Origin: Persephonella sp.
GTDB taxonomy: Bacteria; Aquificota; Aquificia; Aquificales; Hydrogenothermaceae
Length of the DNA stretch: 6,916 nt
Assembly: GCA_027058925.1 (NCBI GenBank)
Contig: JALTAS010000239.1
Span: 1 to 6,916, forward strand
Direction of reading: 5' to 3'
Shown here piece after piece: positions 1-5,466 of this stretch. Under the pieces are notes generated by a model. The model saw only the letters and a list, made by a program, of their open reading frames with translations, was not told the DNA's origin and made no database searches. The position numbers and the translations under genes were made by a program. Each line of letters starts with the position of its first letter. Positions within the stretch are counted from its first letter, which is position 1.

Positions 1-2
1 GG

Positions 3-122
3 ATACAAAAGAGCAAAAAAAGGGCTGTTGCCATACTGAGGCATGCGATAAAAAACTACCCTAACTCAAAATATAAAAATTATATGGAAGATCTTTTAAA
101 AAAACTGCAGAAGGAGGGCTGA
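3..122 (+). CDS. C-terminal fragment of an unrecognised, possibly TPR-like protein
   Basis: An open frame enters from the left edge and ends at TGA 120-122, giving the last 39 residues of a protein. The visible part is basic and helical in character, with the pattern AVAILRHAIKNYPNSKYKNY followed by a Lys/Leu-rich tail. Alternating small and hydrophobic residues ending in a 'YPNSKY'-like turn resemble the last helices of a tetratricopeptide repeat, but 39 residues are too few to assign a family. The last codons (Lys-Glu-Gly-stop) contain the ribosome binding site of the next gene, so the two are probably co-transcribed and translationally coupled. The frame is the same as that of rsfS, separated only by this TGA. 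That the stretch is coding is likely because it is open from the edge, has sensible codon use and abuts rsfS; the function is unknown. Confidence 0.6.
   Translation: MQKSKKRAVAILRHAIKNYPNSKYKNYMEDLLKKLQKEG
111..117 (+). promoter_or_regulatory. Shine-Dalgarno sequence that sets the rsfS start
   Basis: AAGGAGG is a full match to the anti-Shine-Dalgarno end of 16S rRNA. It lies inside the last codons of the upstream gene. Eight bases (118-125) separate it from ATA 126-128, which is ideal spacing, whereas the first in-frame ATG is at 234, more than 110 bases away with no comparable site in front of it. This site is the main argument that rsfS translation starts at ATA. Confidence 0.75.
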
Positions 123-125
123 GAA

Positions 126-482
126 ATAGATACAAAGGATATATTAAATGAGATTATAAAAGCTGCAGAGGAAAAAAAAGGTAAGGATATAGTAGCCCTT
201 GAGATAGGCAAAGTTTCACCAATAGCTGATTATATGGTTATAATATCAGGTGATGTTCCTGTTCACACAAAAGCTATATGTGATGAGATAACCCAGAGAC
301 TAAAAGAAAAAGGGATAATCCCTTCCCATGTTGAAGGCTACAACGAAGGAAGATGGATAGCTATAGATTACGGTGATATTATGGTTAACATCTTTATTCC
401 TGAGCTTAGAGAATACTACAACCTTGAATGGTTGTGGTCTGATGCACCTGTTGCCTATTCAAACAAGGAAGAACAAAAATGA
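126..482 (+). CDS. rsfS: Ribosomal silencing factor RsfS, apparent ATA start
   Basis: RsfS family proteins bind ribosomal protein uL14 on the large subunit and block joining with the small subunit, which lowers translation under starvation. The frame from 126 gives 118 residues, normal for the family. The conserved N-terminal part (KDIVALEIGK, then PIADYMVIISG at about residues 32-42) and the later block VEGYNEGRWIAIDYGDIMVNIF (about 69-90, shown here in pieces: VEG, EGRW, DYGD) followed by PELREYY and LEWLW are typical. The only in-frame ATG, at 234, falls inside the conserved ADYM segment and would remove 36 residues. No GTG or TTG lies in frame between the upstream stop (120-122) and 234. 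ATA 126-128, 8 nt after AAGGAGG, is therefore the best start; ATA 141 or ATT 153 are less well placed. A sequencing error or recent ATG-to-ATA change is the alternative. The 3' end overlaps murI by 4 bases (ATGA). The product is sure, the start less so. Confidence 0.88.
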   Translation: MDTKDILNEIIKAAEEKKGKDIVALEIGKVSPIADYMVIISGDVPVHTKAICDEITQRLKEKGIIPSHVEGYNEGRWIAIDYGDIMVNIFIPELREYYNLEWLWSDAPVAYSNKEEQK

Positions 483-1252
483 GTATCGGTATATTTGATT
501 CAGGTATTGGTGGTCTAACAGTTTTCAAAGAGATAACAAAAGAGTTTCCAGATGCGGACATTTACTATCTTGGTGACACAGCAAGGGTACCTTATGGAAA
601 TAAATCAAAGGAAACTGTGATCAGATACTCTGTTGAAGCTGCAAACTACCTTAAAAGCTTCGGGATTGATGCCCTCATAGTTGCCTGTAATACAGCTTCT
701 TCTTACGCTATTGACAGACTGAGAAACGCACTTGATATACCTGTGATTGGTGTTGTAGAGCCGGGAGTTGAGGTAGCTATAAGATTTACAAAAAATGGAA
801 AAGTTGGGGTTATAGGAACTTCTGCAACAATAAAAAGTGGTTCTTACAAAAAACTTCTTGAGAAGAATGATATGAAGGTTTACCAAAAACCGTGTCCCCT
901 TTTTGTTCCCCTTGTAGAAGAAGGGATTGTTGAGGGACAGATCGCAGAGCTCGTCGTTAAAGAATATCTTGATGGTCTGGTAGATGAAGGAATAGATACA
1001 CTTATTTTAGGCTGTACCCATTATCCCCTATTAAAAAAAACAATAAAAAAACTTTATCCACAGCTTATGATTGTTGATTCTTCTCAGGCTATAGCTGAGT
1101 TTCTTCACAGGGAAAAAATACAGTTCAATGGGACTGGTATTAGAAAAATTTACATTACAGATGAGTCGGAAAGTTTTGAAAGATTCAAAACTGTTCTTAT
1201 AGGTGATATACCTCTTGAGAAGATAGACCTGTCAAAACTATGCACACTTTAA
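479..1252 (+). CDS. murI: Glutamate racemase
   Basis: This enzyme interconverts L- and D-glutamate in the cytoplasm without a cofactor, supplying D-Glu for the peptidoglycan stem peptide. The protein has 257 residues, the usual length. It opens with the family signature FDSGIGGLTVF (Asp7, Ser8). The two catalytic cysteines are visible: Cys70 in VACNTAS and Cys179 in GCTHYPLL, with His181 beside the second. Glu147 in the LVEEG segment is the other acidic residue expected near the active site, and GDTARVPYGNKS (about 32-43) forms part of the glutamate site. No catalytic residue is missing. ATG 479 overlaps the rsfS stop (ATGA) and is preceded by AAGGAAG at 465-471 with a 7-nt spacer, so start and coupling to rsfS are well supported. 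Its TAA stop overlaps that of the convergent helicase gene, so any terminator must lie within the helicase sequence. Confidence 0.96.
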   Translation: MSIGIFDSGIGGLTVFKEITKEFPDADIYYLGDTARVPYGNKSKETVIRYSVEAANYLKSFGIDALIVACNTASSYAIDRLRNALDIPVIGVVEPGVEVAIRFTKNGKVGVIGTSATIKSGSYKKLLEKNDMKVYQKPCPLFVPLVEEGIVEGQIAELVVKEYLDGLVDEGIDTLILGCTHYPLLKKTIKKLYPQLMIVDSSQAIAEFLHREKIQFNGTGIRKIYITDESESFERFKTVLIGDIPLEKIDLSKLCTL

Positions 1253-3357
1253 ACAGAGCTTAAAAAATCTTTGAGAATTGTTTTCTGACCAAAATTCTCA
1301 AATAAAACGGTTGCTTTATTTCCGCTGACAGACACAACAACACCCTTTCCAAATGTCTCATGTTTTACAAGCTGTCCTGTTTTTATTTCTGTTCCTGAAG
1401 AAAATGCTTTGTTTCCATATTCTGAAGGGGATCTGTATCTTCTTCCGGTTGATCTTTTTCTGTCTGAAAGGATCTTAAGATCTTCTTTTATCTCCTTTAA
1501 GAATCTTGATGGTTTTGTTTCATTGAGATGACCACTGAATGAAGCTCTTCTTCTTGCAAGACTCATAAAAACCTTTTCTTTAGATCTTGTTATAGCCACA
1601 TAAAAAAGCCTTCTTTCCTCCTCAGCCTGCTCTATGTCTTCAAAAGATCTTCCACTTGGAAATATTCCATCTTCAAGACCTGCTATAAAAACAACAGGAA
1701 ACTCAAGACCTTTTGCTGCATGAACTGTCATTACCTTTACTGTATCTGAGTTTTCAAGGTTGTCCTGAGCCTGAGAAAGTGAGCTTTCCTCTAAAAACTC
1801 AAGGAATGTTTTTCCTGATCTTTCAACCTCTTTAAGAGCATTAAAAAGCTCATGAATGTTGGCCACCTTGTCTTCCCAGTCTTTGTATTTGCTTTCCAGG
1901 TAGTCTTCGTATTTAATGGTTTCAACGATCTGTTTTGCTGTTTCAGATGGCTTTTTGTTCCCGTATTTTCTGATGTATTCAACAAGCTCTATAAACTCCT
2001 GTAATCTAAACTGTGCTTTCTTAGGCATTTGCTCATAAGCATCGGTTAAAGCCTGAAGCCAGTCGGTTTCGTAGAAGTCCTGTATTTTCTGGATTGTTTT
2101 TTCGCCTATTCCTCTTGGGGGAAGGTTTATAACTCTTTTGAAAGCCTGGGTATCTCTTGGCTGGAGTGCAAATCTAAGGTAAGCAAGGATATCTTTTATT
2201 TCTGCTCTTTCATAAAACTTTACTCCACCTATAACCTGATATGGTATTCCTGCCCTTACAAACGCTTCTTCTATGTTTCTTGAAATGTAAGACATTCTGA
2301 TTAAAACGGCAAAATCTCCAAAACTGTATCCTTCATCCTTTATAAGAGATATTATCCTGTTTGCTATGAACTCACTTTCCTTTTTATCTGTTTCTAAAAT
2401 AATCAGATATATGTCTTCCCCACCTTTTCTGTCAGTCCAAAGTTTGAGAACCTTTTCTTTCCATCTTCCTTTAGAAGATGAGATCACCTTATTTGCAACA
2501 GAAAGTATCTTCTCAGTTGATCTGTAATTTCTTTCAAGCTTTATCACCTTTGTTCCAGGGAAATCCTTCTCAAACTCAAGTATGTTTTCAGGGTTTGCCC
2601 CTCTCCATGTGTATATGCACTGCTGTGGATCACCAACAACCGTTATACAATCTCTATTTCCAACAATAAGCTTAAGTATCTCGTGCTGGACAAGGTTTGT
2701 GTCCTGATACTCATCAACAAGTATGTAATCAAATTTTGACTGCCATTTTTTTAGCACCTCTGGATTTTCTTTAAAAAGCTTAACAACATTAAGGAGAAGA
2801 TCATCAAAATCCATTGCGTTTGATAGGGCTAAACTCTGATTGTATTTTTTGTAAATCTCAGGAAGATGGGGCATTGTGAATGCATAAAAATCAATGATAG
2901 ACTCATCAAGGTTCTGCTTTATCTGGTTTATTACATTTCTTATCCTTTCTGGCTTATATATCTCATCATTTATATTTAGCTGTTTAATGATATCCTTTAT
3001 AACCTTTTTAGAATCCTCCTCATCATAGATAACAAAATCTCTGCCATAACCTACTTTCTCTGCCTCAATCCTGAGAATTTTTGCACATAAACTGTGGAAC
3101 GTCGTAATCCACTGGGGATCTTCACTCAGATTTAAAGCTTTAATAACCCTTTCCTTCATTTCAGAAGCTGCTTTGTTAGTAAATGTTATTGCAAGAATCC
3201 TATCTACAGGAACAGAAAGGTTGTTGACAAGGTAAATAATTTTGTGAGTTATAACTCTCGTTTTTCCTGATCCGGCACCTGCAAGAACAAGAAGTGGAGA
3301 TGAAAAATGTAGAACGGCTTCTTTCTGCTGATCGTTCAGTTTTTCAATCAGATCCAT
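1249..3357 (-). CDS. pcrA: PcrA/UvrD-type superfamily 1A DNA helicase
   Basis: An ATP-driven 3'-to-5' DNA translocase/helicase used in excision repair, removal of recombinase filaments and rescue of stalled RNA polymerase. All SF1A motifs are present in the 702 residues: Q motif LNDQQKEAV (7-15), Walker A GAGSGKT (27-33), Ia ITFTNKAASEM (57-67), Ib TTFHSL (85-90), Walker B VDEYQD (214-219), III GDPQQCIYTWRGA (242-254), IV ERNYRS (275-280), V TVHAAKGLEFP (544-554) and VI RRLFYVAITRSKEK (582-595). A basic linker (about 630-645) leads to a C-terminal module, GQLVKHETFGKGVVVS through VLFENFGQKTI (about 661-694). This matches the PcrA/UvrD Tudor-like tail that binds RNA polymerase and argues against Rep. 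Length is slightly below the usual 720-740. GGAGGG lies only 3 nt before the ATG (CAT at 3355-3357), a short spacer. Motif III has Cys247 where Ser is common. The family is sure; the choice of symbol pcrA over uvrD is a matter of naming. Confidence 0.95.
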   Translation of the reverse strand: MDLIEKLNDQQKEAVLHFSSPLLVLAGAGSGKTRVITHKIIYLVNNLSVPVDRILAITFTNKAASEMKERVIKALNLSEDPQWITTFHSLCAKILRIEAEKVGYGRDFVIYDEEDSKKVIKDIIKQLNINDEIYKPERIRNVINQIKQNLDESIIDFYAFTMPHLPEIYKKYNQSLALSNAMDFDDLLLNVVKLFKENPEVLKKWQSKFDYILVDEYQDTNLVQHEILKLIVGNRDCITVVGDPQQCIYTWRGANPENILEFEKDFPGTKVIKLERNYRSTEKILSVANKVISSSKGRWKEKVLKLWTDRKGGEDIYLIILETDKKESEFIANRIISLIKDEGYSFGDFAVLIRMSYISRNIEEAFVRAGIPYQVIGGVKFYERAEIKDILAYLRFALQPRDTQAFKRVINLPPRGIGEKTIQKIQDFYETDWLQALTDAYEQMPKKAQFRLQEFIELVEYIRKYGNKKPSETAKQIVETIKYEDYLESKYKDWEDKVANIHELFNALKEVERSGKTFLEFLEESSLSQAQDNLENSDTVKVMTVHAAKGLEFPVVFIAGLEDGIFPSGRSFEDIEQAEEERRLFYVAITRSKEKVFMSLARRRASFSGHLNETKPSRFLKEIKEDLKILSDRKRSTGRRYRSPSEYGNKAFSSGTEIKTGQLVKHETFGKGVVVSVSGNKATVLFENFGQKTILKDFLSSV
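1270..1302. repeat. 10-bp inverted repeat near the murI/pcrA 3' junction
   Basis: TTTGAGAATT at 1270-1279 is perfectly complementary to AATTCTCAAA at 1293-1302, with a 13-base loop. It lies within the last codons of the helicase gene, 17 bases past the murI stop. On the - strand it is followed two bases later by six T (1262-1267), the layout of an intrinsic terminator. However, ending there would cut the helicase mRNA before its own stop codon, and the stem has only two G:C pairs. On the + strand, as a murI terminator, it lacks a T run. The repeat itself is certain; any function is doubtful. Confidence 0.35.
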
Positions 3358-3360
3358 AAT

Positions 3361-3400
3361 CCCTCCAGCTCAAAGAATAGATTAATATTATACCGGAGGG
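3361..3400 (-). promoter_or_regulatory. CCCTCC / GGAGGG pair that could mask the pcrA ribosome binding site
   Basis: On the - strand CCCTCC (3395-3400) is followed 28 bases later by GGAGGG (3361-3366), the helicase Shine-Dalgarno sequence. The six pairs, five of them G:C, could form a stem in mRNA reading through from the chemoreceptor gene. The CCCTCC copy lies upstream of the candidate -10, so mRNA starting at that promoter would lack it. The pairing is visible in the sequence; that it controls translation is inference. Confidence 0.3.
3387..3392 (-). promoter_or_regulatory. Candidate -10 box of a pcrA promoter
   Basis: Read on the - strand, the 55-bp gap before the helicase contains a perfect TATAAT. 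Transcription would begin near 3378-3381, giving a leader of about 20-25 bases that just includes the ribosome binding site GGAGGG. The -35 is poor: TTGAAT at 3407-3412 is a fair match but only 14 bases away, and at 17 bases the sequence is TAATTG. TATAAT by chance is not rare in such AT-rich gaps, so this is a candidate only. Confidence 0.4.
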
Positions 3401-3412
3401 AAGATAATTCAA

Positions 3413-5410
3413 TTATGTTTTGAACTCTTCAAGTATCCTGCTGAGATTTTCTGTCATCGCATACAGATGTTCTGTAGCTTTTGCTATCTCTTCAACACTT
3501 CTTGTATTTGCTGAGGATATCTCATTTATTTTTTCTATCTCAAGTATGAGAGCTTTTATCTCGTTTACTATAGCTTTTATAGAGTCTGAAGCATCCTCAG
3601 ATGTACTCACAGTTTTATCCATCACTTCTGTTATAGCCTCAACATCCTTCTCCACATTCTGTGATTCTTCTGAGAGCATCTTAACAGTTTTTGCATTTGA
3701 AGATATTTTTTCAGATATGATGTTTATATCATTAAGAAGCTGTGATATTGTTTCGGTGATGTTTTCAACATACTCTCTTGACTTTTCAGCAAGGTTTCTT
3801 ACCTCATCGGCAACAACAGCAAAACCCTTACCGGCTTCTCCTGCCCTTGCAGCTTCAATGGCTGCGTTAAGAGCAAGAAGGTTTGTCTGATTTGCTATAT
3901 CCTCTATAAGCTTAAGAACATCTTTGGTTTTGTCTGTTGATTCTTTGAGTCTTTCAAGTTCCTCAACTATTCTGACTTCTTCATCTGCACTCTGTTTTAC
4001 TGTGTTTAAAAGCTCCAGTATTTTTTCTTTTATCTGGTTCAAAAGCTTACTTGCAGTTTTGATCTCATCTTTTGTTTTATCAAGCTTGACCACAGAGCTT
4101 TCAAGAGGCTTCTGCATTGCTGTAGCTTTGGATGTTGTTTTACTTATAATCTTTGTCTCTTCCTCAGCTCTTTTCTCTATTTCTGTTACAGTAGCAGAAA
4201 GCTCAGCGGCAATTGATGTGTTTTCATTTGATGATATTTTTGCCTGCTCAATAGCCTCCCTTGATGATTCAACAAGGTAGTTTATAGAGTCAACTATATT
4301 TTTCATTTCGTCTTTTGTCTCCACAAACAGTCTTTTAGTAAAATCTTTCTGATCTGCTATCTGTTTAAGTTCCCTCTCTATCAGCTTAACAGTACTGCTA
4401 ATTGACTTACTCATCACATAACTAATAAGAACGATAAGGAATATAGCGATAGATGTAAAAATGGATGTAACAGTAAGCTTTTTAAACGCATCAGATTTAA
4501 GTTCTCTTATGTTTTTAACTAAAAGATCTGAGAATGAATCCTCTACACTTTTCAGGAGATTTATCTTTTGTGTCATCATTTTGAACCAGTATGTTGGATC
4601 AACATCAAAATCTGCACCTTCAGCTATTTGGAATGCAATTTTTTCCATCCTTTCTACTTCTGATACAGGTTTTCCCCTTACTGTTCTGTTAAATATTTGT
4701 ACAAATCTGTCTGGAGCTGTCATTCTGAAAGAGGTAAAAAAAGCTTTCTGCTGACTGATCAATGATATATATTTTTTATAAAGCTCAGGTGTAAAGCCTT
4801 TTTTTGCAAAAACTGCAGAAAGTACAGCTCTTTCTATGCCCATTTTTTCTTTTGCAAGGAGAAAATTTACATAAGATAGAAGCTGTTTTGTTACTTCAGA
4901 GTTTGAACTGAACTTTGAGAAAGAACCTATAACAGAAAGAAGTTTATTGTTCAGACCTGTATAGTATTTTAAAGGCTCTCTTAATGGAACAGATAGAGAA
5001 TCAACCTTAGATCTCATTTCTTCTAACCTTGAAAACAGAGTATCAATCTCGTCAAGACGAGATCTTATCTCTTCAGGATATCTGCTTGTATCAATCTTTT
5101 TAAGTTCCGATCTGAACTGGGACAGTTTCTCTTCTGTTAATTTTCTCTGATTAGAAAGTTCTTCCCTGAATTTTTTTCCCTGACTTCCTATAAAACCTGC
5201 TGTCATACCTCTTTCTTTCTGAATTTCATGAACAAGAGCTGATATTTTTGTTGAGAGAATAACATCTTTTTCAAGGAGAGAATCTTTTCTGTACTCTTTA
5301 TAATTCCCAATAAGAATAAAAAATGCGTATATCAGTGTTGTAAAAAGAGGAATAACGGCAAGAAGATAAACCTTTGTTTTTATTGACATATTTTTTAAGA
5401 AATTCACCAA
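3413..5410 (-). CDS. Methyl-accepting chemotaxis protein with NIT sensor domain
   Basis: An inner-membrane chemoreceptor that passes ligand signals to CheA/CheW and so to the flagellar motor. Of 665 residues, about 13-34 form TM1. Residues about 50-295 are an extracytoplasmic helical domain with NIT (nitrate/nitrite sensing) hallmarks: [20 protein letters not shown] (59-78), then [15 protein letters not shown] (188-202) and [16 protein letters not shown] (275-290). TM2 spans about 312-333 and a HAMP linker about 334-386. The long cytoplasmic coiled coil carries the canonical hairpin-tip block [19 protein letters not shown] (507-525) and [15 protein letters not shown] (527-541). No C-terminal CheR/CheB-tethering pentapeptide is seen. 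The start is TTG at 5408-5410 or, equally likely, the next codon GTG 5405-5407, 8 nt after GGGGG (5416-5420); ATG 5387-5389 would give [10 protein letters not shown] but lacks a binding site. It is preceded by a sigma-28-like promoter. The ligand is not proven by sequence. Confidence 0.93.
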   Translation of the reverse strand: MVNFLKNMSIKTKVYLLAVIPLFTTLIYAFFILIGNYKEYRKDSLLEKDVILSTKISALVHEIQKERGMTAGFIGSQGKKFREELSNQRKLTEEKLSQFRSELKKIDTSRYPEEIRSRLDEIDTLFSRLEEMRSKVDSLSVPLREPLKYYTGLNNKLLSVIGSFSKFSSNSEVTKQLLSYVNFLLAKEKMGIERAVLSAVFAKKGFTPELYKKYISLISQQKAFFTSFRMTAPDRFVQIFNRTVRGKPVSEVERMEKIAFQIAEGADFDVDPTYWFKMMTQKINLLKSVEDSFSDLLVKNIRELKSDAFKKLTVTSIFTSIAIFLIVLISYVMSKSISSTVKLIERELKQIADQKDFTKRLFVETKDEMKNIVDSINYLVESSREAIEQAKISSNENTSIAAELSATVTEIEKRAEEETKIISKTTSKATAMQKPLESSVVKLDKTKDEIKTASKLLNQIKEKILELLNTVKQSADEEVRIVEELERLKESTDKTKDVLKLIEDIANQTNLLALNAAIEAARAGEAGKGFAVVADEVRNLAEKSREYVENITETISQLLNDINIISEKISSNAKTVKMLSEESQNVEKDVEAITEVMDKTVSTSEDASDSIKAIVNEIKALILEIEKINEISSANTRSVEEIAKATEHLYAMTENLSRILEEFKT

Positions 5411-5433
5411 ATGTTCCCCCAGTTATTAATTTA

Positions 5434-5454
5434 TAATTTTTATCGGAAAAATTA
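5434..5454. repeat. AT-only dyad around the sigma-28-like -10 box
   Basis: TAATTTTT at 5434-5441 is a perfect inverted repeat of AAAAATTA at 5447-5454, with a 5-base centre, ATCGG, that holds the core of the -10 candidate. It lies in the gap between the ABC transporter stop and the chemoreceptor start. The stem has no G:C pair and no following T run, so it makes a poor terminator. It could be an operator-like dyad or chance in AT-rich DNA. Confidence 0.3.
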
Positions 5455-5466
5455 GATAGAATTAAA
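5440..5466 (-). promoter_or_regulatory. Candidate sigma-28 (FliA)-type promoter of the chemoreceptor gene
   Basis: On the - strand TCCGATAA at 5440-5447 matches the flagellar sigma-28 -10 consensus GCCGATAA at 7 of 8 positions. The expected start near 5433 leaves a leader of about 23 bases containing GGGGG at 5416-5420, a fitting distance from the start codon. Chemoreceptor genes are classic sigma-28 targets. The -35 is weak: consensus TAAA 15 bases upstream would fall at 5463-5466, which reads TTTA, while TAAT occurs at 5461-5464 with a 13-base spacer. The -10 match and position are good; the overall promoter is a candidate. Confidence 0.45.

Noticed and set aside
234..482. Short rsfS starting at ATG 234 (82 residues)
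   Set aside because: It would delete the conserved N-terminal third of RsfS, has no good ribosome binding site, and the ATG codes for a residue inside the conserved ADYM segment. The frame is open back to the ATA with an ideal Shine-Dalgarno.
605..886. - strand 93-residue frame within murI
   Set aside because: It is antisense to a complete, conserved glutamate racemase, with no plausible protein character.
1791..1985. - strand 64-residue frame inside the helicase gene
   Set aside because: It is an alternative frame within a continuous helicase frame with all motifs in order.
3404..3416. ATAATTCAATTAT palindrome over the chemoreceptor stop codon
   Set aside because: It is a perfect 6-bp dyad around one base but consists almost entirely of A and T, has no usable hairpin loop at full stem length and no T run. 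Chance in AT-rich DNA explains it.
3420..4754. Long + strand open frames of 97-156 residues across the chemoreceptor gene
   Set aside because: They are antisense to a clear chemoreceptor. Their Ser/Phe/Leu-rich composition is what the complement of a Glu/Lys/Ala/Ser-rich coiled coil produces, and they resemble no family I know.
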